A stretch of DNA of 32,335 nt from Mesorhizobium sp. M7A.F.Ca.US.006.01.1.1 (GCF_003997935.1 NZ_RZQL01000048.1:1-32335); one strand, 5' to 3'; positions 8,629 through 16,717 are shown, counted from the stretch's first letter. A program made the numbers and translations. Notes: generated by a model from the letters alone, not told the origin.

Positions 8629-10401
8629 CTACAATCCAAGCCCCCGTTTCCGGCCGAAGCTCCATTCGATACCGCCTCCATCCTTGGCAATGCCGGCGAT
8701 GCTCTGACCGAGTTTCGTCTCGAGTGGCGGCGCCCACGGCACGAGTTGGAAGCCGAGGCCATTGTCGATCATGGCGAAGCGGCCTGACGTGAGCGTGAGG
8801 CGCTGACGGTAAACGCCTGCGACATGCTCGCCGGCGGCCGCCATCAGGTAAGGCTGGCCAAGTTCTGCCGAGAGCCGCGCCGCGGCGGCGTCCAACTCGC
8901 GGCGTCTCAGAGTATTGAGAAGGTCGCGCTGCAGGATGACGCGCTGGCCTTGTCGGCGGGCGAGCCCTTCATCGAGGAGATGGTCCCCACGGGCCGTCAT
9001 GGCGTCGCGAACCTCACGGCCGAACCCGCTCATCGCAAGCGGCATGGGTTCGCGCTCGACAAGGCGATGATCGAGCCATGTCGCGCCCGGCGCTGTGATC
9101 TGGCGGTTCAGATCGAAGTCCGAGCGATTGGCCAGGACGAGCGTCGGCCGTTCGTCCTCCGGACTACCGAAGCGGCGCACCTCGACGATGCCGCCGATAG
9201 GTGGTGAGTGCTCGAACGCTTCGATGCCGCGGAAGCGGACGTGGTGCGCGCGGCCGTCGGTGGCGTCGATCAGGGCGTAGGCCTCACCGGTCAGCTCATT
9301 CTGAAGACCCTTGTCTACCAGCCGACCGATGATGAGCGCGCCTGTCGCGCCAGCGTCGATCACATAGTCGGCGACGCCGCGCTCCTGTCCGCGCTCGGTG
9401 AAGGCTTGGTGCATCGTCTTGATGATATCGCCGCGCATGCCGAGCTCTCGCAGCGAGCGCTCGGCATCAAGTCCTACCATCCATTCGCCCGGACCGACCG
9501 GGGTGGCGAGGCCCATCTTCTGCAGATGCTGGACCCGGCCGGTCATCAGGCGACGGCTATCGGCATCGGTGGCGCCAGTCGCTTGCGGGCGCAAGTCGAT
9601 ATACCCGGTCTCGTCCGCGGCGATGCGGATTTCCACATCGAGCCGTGTCCAGCGCTCGGCGCTAATCTGCTTCTCCAATGCGGTGCGGATTTCGTGCTCT
9701 GGTCGGGGCCCGAGTTCGATCGACACCAATTCCTCAGCTCGGGAGCGAAGGCCACGGCTGATGTAGTCGCGCGAGATGACGAGATCCGCGCCGGTGTCGT
9801 CGACCCCACGCACCAACAGGTGGACGTGCGGGTTGTCGGTGTTCCAGTGATCGACCGCGACCCAATCGAGCCGGGAGCCAAGGTCGGCTTCCATCTGCTT
9901 CGCGAGGTCGCGCGTGAAGGCGCGAAGGTCGGTCATCTCGCCGGCGTCCTCTGGCGAGACGATGAAGCGGAAGTGATGACGGTCATCCTTCGAGCGTTCA
10001 GCGAAGGCCAAGTCATCGGCGAGGTCGCCGCTGGCATCGAACATCCCTGCCTTTTCGCCATCACGGGTGACGCCGTCGCGCTTCAAGTAGGAGAGATGTG
10101 TGGACAACGGGGCGGAGCGAAACGCCTTGCCCGAATGCCTCGCAATCCGCGCGGCGACCACGACACGTCGACTGGGAGAGAAAAGCCGGTTCCGGCTGAA
10201 GTTGATCCGGCCGCGGCCGAAACTGGAGCGGCCCAGAGGTCGCGAGCAGCCGCTCCTCGGCTCCGACCTGGACACGCCATCGGCGTGACCGGCCCGCTTG
10301 GCGGCTCGTAGCACCTGGTTGACGAAGCTCTTCGCCTTCGGCGCGCGCGTGCCGCGGATGCGTCCTGGCCGAAGGCGAAAATCGCTGTCACCCTCGCTCA
10401 T
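8629..10401 (-). CDS. rlxS: RlxS-type relaxase (VirD2-like, DUF3363)
   Basis: This 590-residue protein is the likely DNA-nicking relaxase. After a basic Arg/Ser-rich N-terminus (residues 1-95) comes the relaxase domain: STHLSYLKRDG with the candidate catalytic Tyr104, HHFRFIVSPED around 142-152, and the metal-binding HWNTDNPHVH at 185-194. The rest is the DUF3363 region typical of alphaproteobacterial RlxS proteins, ending in GRKRGLGL. The enzyme should cut one strand at oriT, stay attached to the 5' end and pilot the strand through TraG and the Trb channel. The start at 10401 matches the usual acidic MSEG opening. Directly upstream lies the oriT candidate and then the IS66 element, which separates it from the other early transfer genes at 13.6-16.7 kb. 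Confidence 0.93.
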   Translation of the reverse strand: MSEGDSDFRLRPGRIRGTRAPKAKSFVNQVLRAAKRAGHADGVSRSEPRSGCSRPLGRSSFGRGRINFSRNRLFSPSRRVVVAARIARHSGKAFRSAPLSTHLSYLKRDGVTRDGEKAGMFDASGDLADDLAFAERSKDDRHHFRFIVSPEDAGEMTDLRAFTRDLAKQMEADLGSRLDWVAVDHWNTDNPHVHLLVRGVDDTGADLVISRDYISRGLRSRAEELVSIELGPRPEHEIRTALEKQISAERWTRLDVEIRIAADETGYIDLRPQATGATDADSRRLMTGRVQHLQKMGLATPVGPGEWMVGLDAERSLRELGMRGDIIKTMHQAFTERGQERGVADYVIDAGATGALIIGRLVDKGLQNELTGEAYALIDATDGRAHHVRFRGIEAFEHSPPIGGIVEVRRFGSPEDERPTLVLANRSDFDLNRQITAPGATWLDHRLVEREPMPLAMSGFGREVRDAMTARGDHLLDEGLARRQGQRVILQRDLLNTLRRRELDAAAARLSAELGQPYLMAAAGEHVAGVYRQRLTLTSGRFAMIDNGLGFQLVPWAPPLETKLGQSIAGIAKDGGGIEWSFGRKRGLGL

Positions 10402-10498
10402 CGCTACCCCGCCAACAGCGTTAGCCGTACAGTGCCGGAAACCACTTTGAAATCGTTGACAAAATCCTCAAGCGCGGCACGCCCCCCGACCGATAGGC

Positions 10499-10568
10499 AC
10501 GCCGGAAACCAAGCCATATCAATGGCTTGGCTGACGTCCGGCGAGCCTCTTTTATCTTGCCGTCCTAT
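10499..10568 (+). other. Candidate oriT: nested inverted repeat plus IncP-like nick motif
   Basis: Upstream of the relaxase gene lies a 9-bp perfect inverted repeat, CCAAGCCAT (10509-10517) and ATGGCTTGG (10522-10530), with a 4-base loop. It is nested inside CGCCGG (10500-10505) and CCGGCG (10538-10543). Ten bases further is TATCTTGC (10553-10560), which fits the IncP-family nick consensus YATCYTG/Y, placing nic between 10559 and 10560 on the + strand. Position next to a VirD2-like relaxase gene, repeat geometry and nick motif agree. This is an inference: no mobilisation data are available, and a rho-independent terminator reading (hairpin then CTTTTAT) cannot be fully excluded, although no + strand gene ends here. 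Confidence 0.6.
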
Positions 10569-10576
10569 GCTCGTGT
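10569..10576. repeat. Target-site duplication, left copy (IS66)
   Basis: GCTCGTGT directly precedes the left inverted repeat and is repeated exactly after the right one (13535-13542). Eight bases is the usual duplication length of the IS66 family. Confidence 0.95.
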
Positions 10577-10658
10577 GTAAGCGTCCGGTCCCTGCACCCA
10601 GATTGAGTAGTGCATTCGTGCGACATGTCGGGCTCCTTCGTAGCATGGAGGATCTCCG

Positions 10659-11555
10659 GTGAATTTGAGACATTTCGAGAACGAGGCGCGGCAATCCTGG
10701 TGGGTTGTTCACGTCGAGGCGTGGCAGCGTAGCGGTCTGACGCGGACAGCATATTGCCGTCAGCATCGCCTGACGAGGGACACACTCGACCGCTGGCTGA
10801 AGTACTTTGCTGGCAAGGACGCTGCCCGTAAGCATGCGGAATATCAGGCCGAATTGCGCCGTCAGAAGCGCCTGGAAGCGCAAGCCAAACGGCGAAAGAA
10901 GCGTGCTCGACTGCGCTTTGCGGTGAGCACGGATGTGCGCAACCGTGCTGTCCAGGCGTACTGGGCGATGCATGTCGAGGCGATGAACTGGAGCGGCATG
11001 GGTGTTCGCGAATATGCCGCGGCGCTGCATCTTTCGCCGACGAGCCTGCGCAAATGGCGTGACCGGCTGGACGACGGCGAGGTCGAAATCGACTGGCGGG
11101 CCCATCTTCATCCCTCCGCCCGTCCGGCCGTTAGCACTAGTGCTAGCGGAACGCCGCCGGAATCGAGCTTGACGGCGGATCCGAAGGATGAACCTGGCGC
11201 GCGCCGGCAGCCTGCGCGGCGCTTCTTCAGCGACGCGGAAAAGCATGCCATCGCACTGGAGAGTGACCAGCCTGGTGTCAGCGTCTCGCAGGTCGCGCGC
11301 AAGCACGGGATTGTCACCGGCATGCTGTTCCGCTGGCGCGTGCAGTTCGGCGTGGCGCAGAAGAAGCGCGCGAAGCTTGCGCCCGTCGCGCTGACTGAGG
11401 GCACGCCAGCGACACTTCTGCTGCGTGACCTCGTGCAGCCGCCCGATGGAATGACGGCGATCGATCTGGCTGACGGCCGGCGCGTCTTCGCACCTACTGG
11501 CAGCGATCCGGACGCCGTTCGACAACGCGTCGCAATCGAAGGAGCGACACCATGA
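10659..11555 (+). CDS. tnpA: IS66 accessory protein TnpA (long form)
   Basis: The 298-residue protein is the first gene of the IS66 element. It has a GTG start at 10659 with a GGAGG site upstream, and it overlaps tnpB by four bases. Three helix-turn-helix-like modules can be seen: around residues 14-50 (WWVVHVEAW...DRWLKYF), around 98-132 (AYWAMHVEAM...LRKWRDRL), and around 188-225 (FFSDAEKHAIAL...LFRWRVQFG). The last corresponds to the ordinary IS66 Orf1 domain; the first two look like a duplicated N-terminal extension, making this protein about twice the common length. TnpA is thought to assist transposition, perhaps by binding DNA; the mechanism is poorly defined. Confidence 0.88.
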   Translation: MNLRHFENEARQSWWVVHVEAWQRSGLTRTAYCRQHRLTRDTLDRWLKYFAGKDAARKHAEYQAELRRQKRLEAQAKRRKKRARLRFAVSTDVRNRAVQAYWAMHVEAMNWSGMGVREYAAALHLSPTSLRKWRDRLDDGEVEIDWRAHLHPSARPAVSTSASGTPPESSLTADPKDEPGARRQPARRFFSDAEKHAIALESDQPGVSVSQVARKHGIVTGMLFRWRVQFGVAQKKRAKLAPVALTEGTPATLLLRDLVQPPDGMTAIDLADGRRVFAPTGSDPDAVRQRVAIEGATP

Positions 11556-11905
11556 TGATCGTTCCGGCAGGTGTGAAAGTGCATCTGGCTCTGGGTTACA
11601 CCGACATGCGCAAAGGTCTCGACGGGCTCGCCATGCTGGTGCAGCAAACGCTGAAGCAGGATCCGTTCTCGGGCCATCTGTTCGCCTTCCGGGGCAAGAA
11701 GGCGTCGATGCTGAAAATCCTGTTTTGGGATGGAAACGGCCTGTGCCTGTTCACAAAACGGCTCGATCAGGGCAGCTTCGCGTGGCCGGTGATGGCAGGC
11801 TTCGATGGCTCGATCACGCTGACGCCGGCGCAGCTTGCGATGCTGATCGAAGGCATCGACTGGCGCGCTCCCGAGCGTGTTTGGAGGCCAGCCCTGGCTG
11901 GCTGA
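11552..11905 (+). CDS. tnpB: IS66 accessory protein TnpB
   Basis: The 117-residue product is a typical IS66 Orf2 protein: VKVHLALGYTDMRKGLDGLAMLV near the start, GHLFAFRGKKASMLKILFWDGNGLCLFTKRL in the middle and a terminal IDWRAP segment. It is required for transposition of IS66-family elements, but its biochemical role is unclear. The start overlaps the tnpA stop (ATGA), so translation is coupled. Length is normal, and tnpC follows after a gap of about 70 bases. Confidence 0.95.
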   Translation: MMIVPAGVKVHLALGYTDMRKGLDGLAMLVQQTLKQDPFSGHLFAFRGKKASMLKILFWDGNGLCLFTKRLDQGSFAWPVMAGFDGSITLTPAQLAMLIEGIDWRAPERVWRPALAG

Positions 11906-11977
11906 AATCCGCTCGTCGACTGGCCCAAACAGGCCCGGAATCCTTGGGTTTTGGGGCTGTTTGTGATAGATTCGGTC

Positions 11978-13507
11978 ATGTTGATCGACATAGCGAATCT
12001 GCCTTCCGACCCGCAGCTTTTGCAGCGTCTCGTGCGCGACATGGCGGCAGCGGTCGAGAGCCGCGACGGCGAGATCGAGCGGCTTCAGTCGATCATCAAA
12101 AAGCTCCAGCGGGCGCAGTTCGGCCGCAGTTCCGAGCAGCTTGATCCCGACCAGCTCGCGCTCGCGCTGGAAGACCTCGACGCCGATGTTGCTCGCATCC
12201 AGGAGAGCCGTCCGTTCGTTGGCAGGCTGTCGGCCGAGCGGCAGTCCCATCGCAAGTCGCTGCCCGATCATCTGCCGCGCGAGGACGTCCTGCTTGATGT
12301 CGGCAGCACAGTCTGCACGGGCTGCGGCGGCGCGCTGCATAGCATCGGCGAAAGCGTGAGCGAGATGCTGGATTGGGTACCAGCGCAGCTTCGCGTGATC
12401 AGGACGACGCGACCCAAATATGCTTGCCGGACCTGCGAGACGGTTGTGCAAGTGCCGGCCCCGGAGCGGCTGATCGCCGGCGGCATGGCCACGCCGGCGC
12501 TGCTGGCGCAGGTGTTGGTCAGCAAATATTGCGACCATGCCCCGCTCTACCGACAATCGCAGATATTCGCCCGCAGCGGTGTCGATCTTCCGCGCTCGAC
12601 ACTCGCCGGATGGGTTGGCGGCGCCTGCTGGTGGCTCGAAGCGCTGCACGAGCGGCTTGCCAAAAGCGTGTTCGCCTCCAACTATCTCTTTGCCGACGAC
12701 ACACCGGTTCCGGTGCTTGATCCTGGCCGCGGCCGCACCAAGACCGGCAGGCTTTGGGTCTATGCCCGCGAGCAGAGGCCATGGGGCGGACCGGAGCCGC
12801 CGGCCGCAGTCTATCTGTTTGCGCCGGACCGCAAAGCCGAGCGTCCCGTCTCGCATCTCGAGCACTTCAAGGGCGTGCTGCATGTCGACGGCTATGCCGG
12901 CTTCGAGCAGCTCACCGTCAAGGGAGACATAGTTCTTGCTGCCTGTTGGGCCCATACCAGGCGCAAATTCTTTGATGTGTCGCAGGCCACCAACGCGCCG
13001 ATAGCGATGGAAGCCCTGCGACGGATCGGCGAACTCTATGCAGTAGAAGCCGATGTTCGCGGTCAATCGCCGGTGCACCGGCTGGCGTCTCGGCGCAGCC
13101 GCTTGAAACCCATTGTCGATGCCATGCGGGTATGGCTCGAAACACAGCTTCCGCTTTTGTCGGGACGCAGCACGCTCGCCGTGGCGGTTCGCTACGCGCT
13201 TTCGCGCTGGGACGGACTGACCCGCTTTCTGCAAGACGGTCGCATCGAGCTCGACACCAACCCTGTCGAGCGCGCGATCCGTCCGGTCAGTCTCGGTCGC
13301 AAGAACCACCTCTTCGCGGGCAGCGACGGCGGCGGCCATCGATGGGCGGTGCTGTGTTCGCTGATCGAAACCTGCAAACTTAACGACGTCGAGCCCTACG
13401 CCTGGCTGCGCGATGTGCTCAGCCGAATGGTCGATGGATACCCGGTCCATCGGTTGGATGAACTCATCCCCTGGAACTGGAAAGCCCAAGTTCCTGTCAA
13501 GACCTGA
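11978..13507 (+). CDS. tnpC: IS66-family transposase TnpC
   Basis: The transposase has about 509 residues from ATG 11978; the frame stays open nine codons further upstream, with alternative TTG and GTG starts. An N-terminal coiled-coil region (about residues 10-50) is followed by a zinc-ribbon-like part with CTGCGG and CRTC pairs (residues 113-118 and 152-155), then the DDE catalytic core. Visible markers are FADDTPVPVLD, LHVDGYAGFEQL and the C-terminal DTNPVERAIRPVSLGRKNHLF. The IS66 C-terminal domain closes the protein (YAWLRDVL...ELIPWNW). All parts look intact, so the copy is probably functional. The right inverted repeat begins directly after the stop. Confidence 0.96.
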   Translation: MLIDIANLPSDPQLLQRLVRDMAAAVESRDGEIERLQSIIKKLQRAQFGRSSEQLDPDQLALALEDLDADVARIQESRPFVGRLSAERQSHRKSLPDHLPREDVLLDVGSTVCTGCGGALHSIGESVSEMLDWVPAQLRVIRTTRPKYACRTCETVVQVPAPERLIAGGMATPALLAQVLVSKYCDHAPLYRQSQIFARSGVDLPRSTLAGWVGGACWWLEALHERLAKSVFASNYLFADDTPVPVLDPGRGRTKTGRLWVYAREQRPWGGPEPPAAVYLFAPDRKAERPVSHLEHFKGVLHVDGYAGFEQLTVKGDIVLAACWAHTRRKFFDVSQATNAPIAMEALRRIGELYAVEADVRGQSPVHRLASRRSRLKPIVDAMRVWLETQLPLLSGRSTLAVAVRYALSRWDGLTRFLQDGRIELDTNPVERAIRPVSLGRKNHLFAGSDGGGHRWAVLCSLIETCKLNDVEPYAWLRDVLSRMVDGYPVHRLDELIPWNWKAQVPVKT

Positions 13508-13534
13508 CCTCACGTGCAAGCTCCGGACGCTTGC

Positions 13535-13542
13535 GCTCGTGT
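13535..13542. repeat. Target-site duplication, right copy (IS66)
   Basis: GCTCGTGT immediately follows the right inverted repeat and is identical to 10569-10576. The sequence that continues (from 13543) is the other half of the interrupted rlxS upstream region. Confidence 0.95.
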
Positions 13543-13614
13543 TTCCGCGCCACTCCTCCAATTCCCTCCACCCTCCGCCATTCCACGCCACTCTGCGTGA
13601 TCCTGCTAAACTCG

Positions 13615-14382
13615 TCATTGCGGGTCTCCAGAGCCGAGGTGGACGATGAACAGGCCATCCGACAGGGGTGAGATGGCGGAGAGATCGTGCACGGGAGTTG
13701 CCGCCGGGGCGTCATCGGGCTGGCCATCGCGCGGTGCGGGATCGACAGCCGGCGTGTGATCGGACTGGGGGGCGAACAGCGGTGCGCGCGTCCAGTTATT
13801 GCGCTCGACGGCCCCGGCTACGACGAAAGGGCGATCGATTTTTCCGCCTCCGACAAGCGGCGCGAGTGCAGCGACGTAGGCGCGGGTTTCGGCTGGTAGC
13901 GCACGGCGGCCGGCGAGGTATTCCTCGTAGCGGCCGGGGCCAGCGTTATAGGCGGCGAGGAAGCCCGGCGAACCGTAGCGGTCGTGCATCTCGCGCAGAT
14001 ATGCCGTGCCCGCCAGGATGTTGTCGCGCGGACTGTAGGGATCGCCGCCGAGACGATGGCGAAGCCGAAGGTCCGCCCATGTGTCGGGCATGATCTGCAT
14101 CAGCCCCATGGCGCCCGCGGGCGAGATCGCCCGGACGTCGCTATGGCTTTCGGCACGCATGACCGCGCGTATCCAGGTCTTTGGAATGCCGAAACGCCGC
14201 GACGCCTCGGCGATGATAGCAGCGTAGGGGTCGCCTGCCGCCGTCCGTTCGATCGGCGCATTCTGCGCGACTGTAGCGGTCGGCAAGGCAGCGACCGAAA
14301 GAAGCCCGGAAAGGAGAAGGAATGTGCTACGGCGGGCGACCTTGGGAAGGCCGGCGGTGAAGCGACAGCGGGAGATCGGCAT
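13615..14382 (-). CDS. Lytic transglycosylase (SLT domain), conjugation-associated
   Basis: The 255-residue protein from ATG 14382 has a signal peptide (basic start, hydrophobic residues about 20-38, cleavage near VAQN). It then carries a soluble lytic transglycosylase domain. The catalytic Glu78 is in the MRAES motif, followed by GAMGLMQIMPDTW, a NILAGTAYLREM segment and the AAYNAGPG motif. Such enzymes open peptidoglycan so that the mating channel can assemble (VirB1-like role). The C-terminal 80 residues are Pro/Asp/Ala-rich without a recognised domain. A longer frame exists upstream, but this start has a GGGAG site within the end of the DUF736 gene, four bases away. It is the last gene of the repA-to-transglycosylase run. 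Confidence 0.92.
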   Translation of the reverse strand: MPISRCRFTAGLPKVARRSTFLLLSGLLSVAALPTATVAQNAPIERTAAGDPYAAIIAEASRRFGIPKTWIRAVMRAESHSDVRAISPAGAMGLMQIMPDTWADLRLRHRLGGDPYSPRDNILAGTAYLREMHDRYGSPGFLAAYNAGPGRYEEYLAGRRALPAETRAYVAALAPLVGGGKIDRPFVVAGAVERNNWTRAPLFAPQSDHTPAVDPAPRDGQPDDAPAATPVHDLSAISPLSDGLFIVHLGSGDPQ

Positions 14383-14386
14383 GGCC

Positions 14387-14725
14387 TCACTCCCGTTCGC
14401 TGCGTTTGGGCGAACGGTTCCAGTGCAGCGACCATGACGCATTGTCGGCATCGGACCGGAAGAGGTTTGCCCGGATCGGCTGCGCGAAGACGGGATCGTC
14501 GATCAGCAGCGAGACGTATTCGCCGGCCTTGTCTCCGGTTCGCTTCCAGCCTGCACTAACCTCTGGTCCGTCACCATCCTCGCCCATCTGGATGCGATAA
14601 TCCGGCGCCTTTTCGGCGTCCGAGGGCTCGGCTGGAACGAGGGCGAGTTGCACGTCGAGGGTGAGCGTGCGGACGCGGCCGGAATATCCGGACTTCGAGC
14701 GGGTGAACTCTCCGATCTGTGACAT
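14387..14725 (-). CDS. DUF736 family protein
   Basis: The 112-residue product opens with IGEFTRSKSGYSGRVRTLTLDVQ and contains YRIQMGE and a C-terminal WSLHWNRS, the pattern of DUF736 proteins, small single-domain proteins widespread on alphaproteobacterial conjugative elements. Their function is not established. AAGGAG lies eight bases before ATG 14725. It stands between traF and the lytic transglycosylase, as in related elements. A second DUF736 gene, damaged, lies at 20032-20353, and the two are diverged paralogues. Confidence 0.93.
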   Translation of the reverse strand: MSQIGEFTRSKSGYSGRVRTLTLDVQLALVPAEPSDAEKAPDYRIQMGEDGDGPEVSAGWKRTGDKAGEYVSLLIDDPVFAQPIRANLFRSDADNASWSLHWNRSPKRSERE

Positions 14726-14770
14726 TTCATTGCTCCTTTCTGCGATGGGCGTTTGAAGGTTCGGGCGCGA

Positions 14771-15316
14771 TCAGTGACTTGGAGCCCGCCATTCGTAGGC
14801 GCGGGTCCCGTCCTGCTTGGTCCACAGCGGGGTGGCGCCGCCGATGATCAAGCTGGTCGCAATCGGCCCGAAGTAGCGACCATCGAGACTGTCGTGGACT
14901 TGCGCATTCATGAGGAAGACTTCGCCGCCGCCCATGCGCCGGCAGCCCTGCCAGACCGGCAGTGGGCGGGCGAGGTGATCGCGTTCGAGCGCCCTGCCAA
15001 TCTCGATTCCATCGACGGTGATGGCGAGGCCATTGCGACAGACTTCCTGTCCGGGAAGGCCGGCGATGCGCTTCATCAGCGGCACACCGCGCGGCAGGTA
15101 ACCGTTGTCGGCAAGGAAGCTCGCCAGTGGTTCCGGGGCATCGACAGCGACAAGATCGCCTACAGCAAGCCGCTCGGCCGGGCGGATGCGGTAGAGACCG
15201 ATCGGGGTGCTCGCCGATGCGTTCCAGATCAGCCTCGGCGCGACATGGATGAAGGACAGTCCGCCGATCGCCAGCACGGCGAAGTATGTCGTCATGACGT
15301 AGCCGAAGCGGGTCAT
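14771..15316 (-). CDS. traF: TraF, S26-family conjugative signal peptidase
   Basis: This 181-residue protein has one N-terminal membrane segment (about residues 9-27) and the S26 peptidase signatures: STPIGLYRI with candidate nucleophile Ser36, and VPLMKRIAGLPGQEVC with general-base Lys82. In P-type transfer systems TraF processes and cyclises the TrbC pilin, a substrate that is present here at 3218-3550. The start at 15316 overlaps the DUF2840 stop (ATGA). An upstream extension of the frame is not needed. DUF736 follows after 45 bases. All catalytic residues are present and the length is typical. Confidence 0.93.
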   Translation of the reverse strand: MTRFGYVMTTYFAVLAIGGLSFIHVAPRLIWNASASTPIGLYRIRPAERLAVGDLVAVDAPEPLASFLADNGYLPRGVPLMKRIAGLPGQEVCRNGLAITVDGIEIGRALERDHLARPLPVWQGCRRMGGGEVFLMNAQVHDSLDGRYFGPIATSLIIGGATPLWTKQDGTRAYEWRAPSH

Positions 15317-15831
15317 GGCTCGGTCCTCCGGCGAAGAAGCCAGGCGCGGTGCTGCTCGCGGGTGTAGGGGCGTGGCTCTTGGTCGGCCTTCAGACGGTTG
15401 TGGACATGGCGCCAATGGTCGGGCGCGACATCGACGGGATCGATGCCGAGCGCCTCGATGGCGTCGATGGCCTGCAACACCCGCTCGACCTTCGGCCAGC
15501 GGTCAACTTTCAGCAGGATGTCGCCGCCTGGTCTGACGAAGGGCAGGGTCTGGAACGGTTCGCCGTCACGAACCGCGCGCAGGATGTCGATGCGCGAGAT
15601 GATCGTGCCGAAGTCGTTCGCCGCCCAGCGGACGAAGGCGAAGGTCGTGTTGGGCGCAAACCCGACGACGCGGTGGCGCTGGTCGAGAACCTGCTCGTGA
15701 GCCTTGCGACCGAACCTGATCCAGTGCTCAATCCGCTTCTCGACCCACGTCAGCTCAACGAGGGTTGTGGATGGTGTGGCAACGCCGGACTGTCGGCCGC
15801 TGCGCATACGAGGCGTCTGGTTTCGGGTCAC
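15313..15831 (-). CDS. DUF2840 family protein
   Basis: The 172-residue protein matches DUF2840 proteins of alphaproteobacterial conjugative elements, with TTLVELTWVEKRIEHWIRFG near the N-terminus, FAFVRWAANDFGT in the middle and PDHWRHVHNRL near the end. No catalytic motif is evident and the function is unknown. The conserved place between the ParA block and traF suggests a transfer-related role. The start is GTG at 15831 and overlaps the preceding stop (GTGA). The stop overlaps the traF start by four bases. It is part of a tightly coupled operon that begins with repA. Confidence 0.92.
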   Translation of the reverse strand: MTRNQTPRMRSGRQSGVATPSTTLVELTWVEKRIEHWIRFGRKAHEQVLDQRHRVVGFAPNTTFAFVRWAANDFGTIISRIDILRAVRDGEPFQTLPFVRPGGDILLKVDRWPKVERVLQAIDAIEALGIDPVDVAPDHWRHVHNRLKADQEPRPYTREQHRAWLLRRRTEP

Positions 15832-16082
15832 GGAGTGTCTCCTTGGCTCTCGGGAAATTCGCGGGCGAGCAGGTCGCGCAGCATGTCGGCGACGGTCTGG
15901 CCGCGCTGGAAGGCGACGATCTTGATGCGACCGCGCAGCTCCGGTGTGACGTCGATAGTCAGCCGGGCGGTGAAAGCGGAGCCGTCATTGCTTCGACCCG
16001 GCGCTATCCCGGATTCCTTGATCCAGTCCTCGGCGGTGCCGGGACGGGCGATGAAGCCGCGCTTCGGGGATCGCCCATTCAT
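15828..16082 (-). CDS. Small ribbon-helix-helix partition-associated protein
   Basis: The 84-residue product has a flexible, basic N-terminus (KRGF, residues 1-35). A C-terminal half follows with the strand FTARLTIDV and two helices (PELRGRIKIVAFQRG, VADMLRDLLAREF), the arrangement of a ribbon-helix-helix DNA-binding protein. Directly downstream of parA with a four-base overlap, it is probably the centromere-binding partner of ParA in a type Ib-like partition system. This assignment is from context and fold pattern, not from a recognised family name. The N-terminal basic region could stimulate ParA ATPase activity, as known for such partners. Confidence 0.82.
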   Translation of the reverse strand: MNGRSPKRGFIARPGTAEDWIKESGIAPGRSNDGSAFTARLTIDVTPELRGRIKIVAFQRGQTVADMLRDLLAREFPESQGDTP

Positions 16083-16717
16083 GGCGCGATCCTTCCAACT
16101 TCGGCAGCGAAGGCCGCAATCTCGCGTGAAGCCGGGCTATCCTCGTCTGTCTCAAAGACGAGGCGACCCGATTGTGCGGCATCGGCAAAGGCGACGCGCT
16201 GGCCGATGGTCGCGGCGAGCACCGGCGGATCGTGATCGGCCAGGGTCTCAGCCGTCTCGCGGGCGATGACGGTACGCGTGGCGCAACGATTGAGCACGAA
16301 GCGAGCGACAAGTTGGGGGCGGTAGATCCGCGCCTCTCGGATCAGTGCCAGCATCTCGGCCGACGCCCAGCCATCGAAGGGAGACGGCTGAACCGGGACA
16401 AGCGCAAGATCGGCCGCGAGCAGCGCCGAGCGCATCAGCGCGGCGACACGGGGCGGCCCATCGATGACGATATGGTCGGCACCACGGGCCAGTTCGGGCG
16501 CCTCGCGATGCAGTGTATCGCGCGCCAGGCCGACAACCCCGAACAGCCGTGGCAGACCTTCCCGGGCGCGCTGCTGCGACCAATCGAGAGCCGAGCCCTG
16601 CGGGTCGGCATCGATCAGCGTGATGCGCTTTCCCGTCCTGGCCCATTGCCCGGCGAGATGCAGCGCCAGCGTCGTCTTGCCGACGCCGCCTTTCTGATTG
16701 AGGAGCGCTACGATCAT
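16079..16717 (-). CDS. parA: ParA-family partition ATPase
   Basis: The 212-residue protein starts with a deviant Walker A, NQKGGVGKTT (residues 7-16). LIDADPQGSALDW (34-46) and the Walker B-like HIVIDGPP (near 82-89) follow. It is a short ParA without an N-terminal DNA-binding extension, as in type Ib partition systems. It should position or stabilise the element while it exists as a circle. The start overlaps the repA stop by four bases, and the next gene overlaps in the same way, so the set is translationally coupled. No defect is visible. Confidence 0.95.
   Translation of the reverse strand: MIVALLNQKGGVGKTTLALHLAGQWARTGKRITLIDADPQGSALDWSQQRAREGLPRLFGVVGLARDTLHREAPELARGADHIVIDGPPRVAALMRSALLAADLALVPVQPSPFDGWASAEMLALIREARIYRPQLVARFVLNRCATRTVIARETAETLADHDPPVLAATIGQRVAFADAAQSGRLVFETDEDSPASREIAAFAAEVGRIAP

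Larger units (their letters stand above)
10577..13534 (+). mobile_element. Complete IS66-family insertion sequence
   Basis: The element is 2958 bp long and carries tnpA, tnpB and tnpC on the + strand. The ends are imperfect inverted repeats: the left begins GTAAGCGTCCGG (10577) and the right, read outward-in on the other strand, begins GCAAGCGTCCGG (13534). The similarity continues to GCAC about 21 bases in. Both sides carry the identical octamer GCTCGTGT, so the insertion is intact and not rearranged. It landed between rlxS and the lytic transglycosylase gene, nine bases beyond the candidate nick site. Without it the two flanks rejoin as one short non-coding interval. Confidence 0.96.

Noticed and set aside
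13584..13606. ATCCTGC preceded by CACGC/GCGTG as an alternative oriT nick site
   Set aside because: The heptamer fits the IncP nick core, but the stem is only 5 bp and no longer repeat is nearby. The site at 10553-10560 has a stronger, nested repeat and is closer to rlxS. It remains the fallback if the first is wrong.
11108..13618. 836-residue open frame on the minus strand opposite IS66
   Set aside because: It is antisense to the intact tnpA/tnpB/tnpC genes, has no family features and is Arg/Ala-rich as expected for a GC-rich shadow frame.
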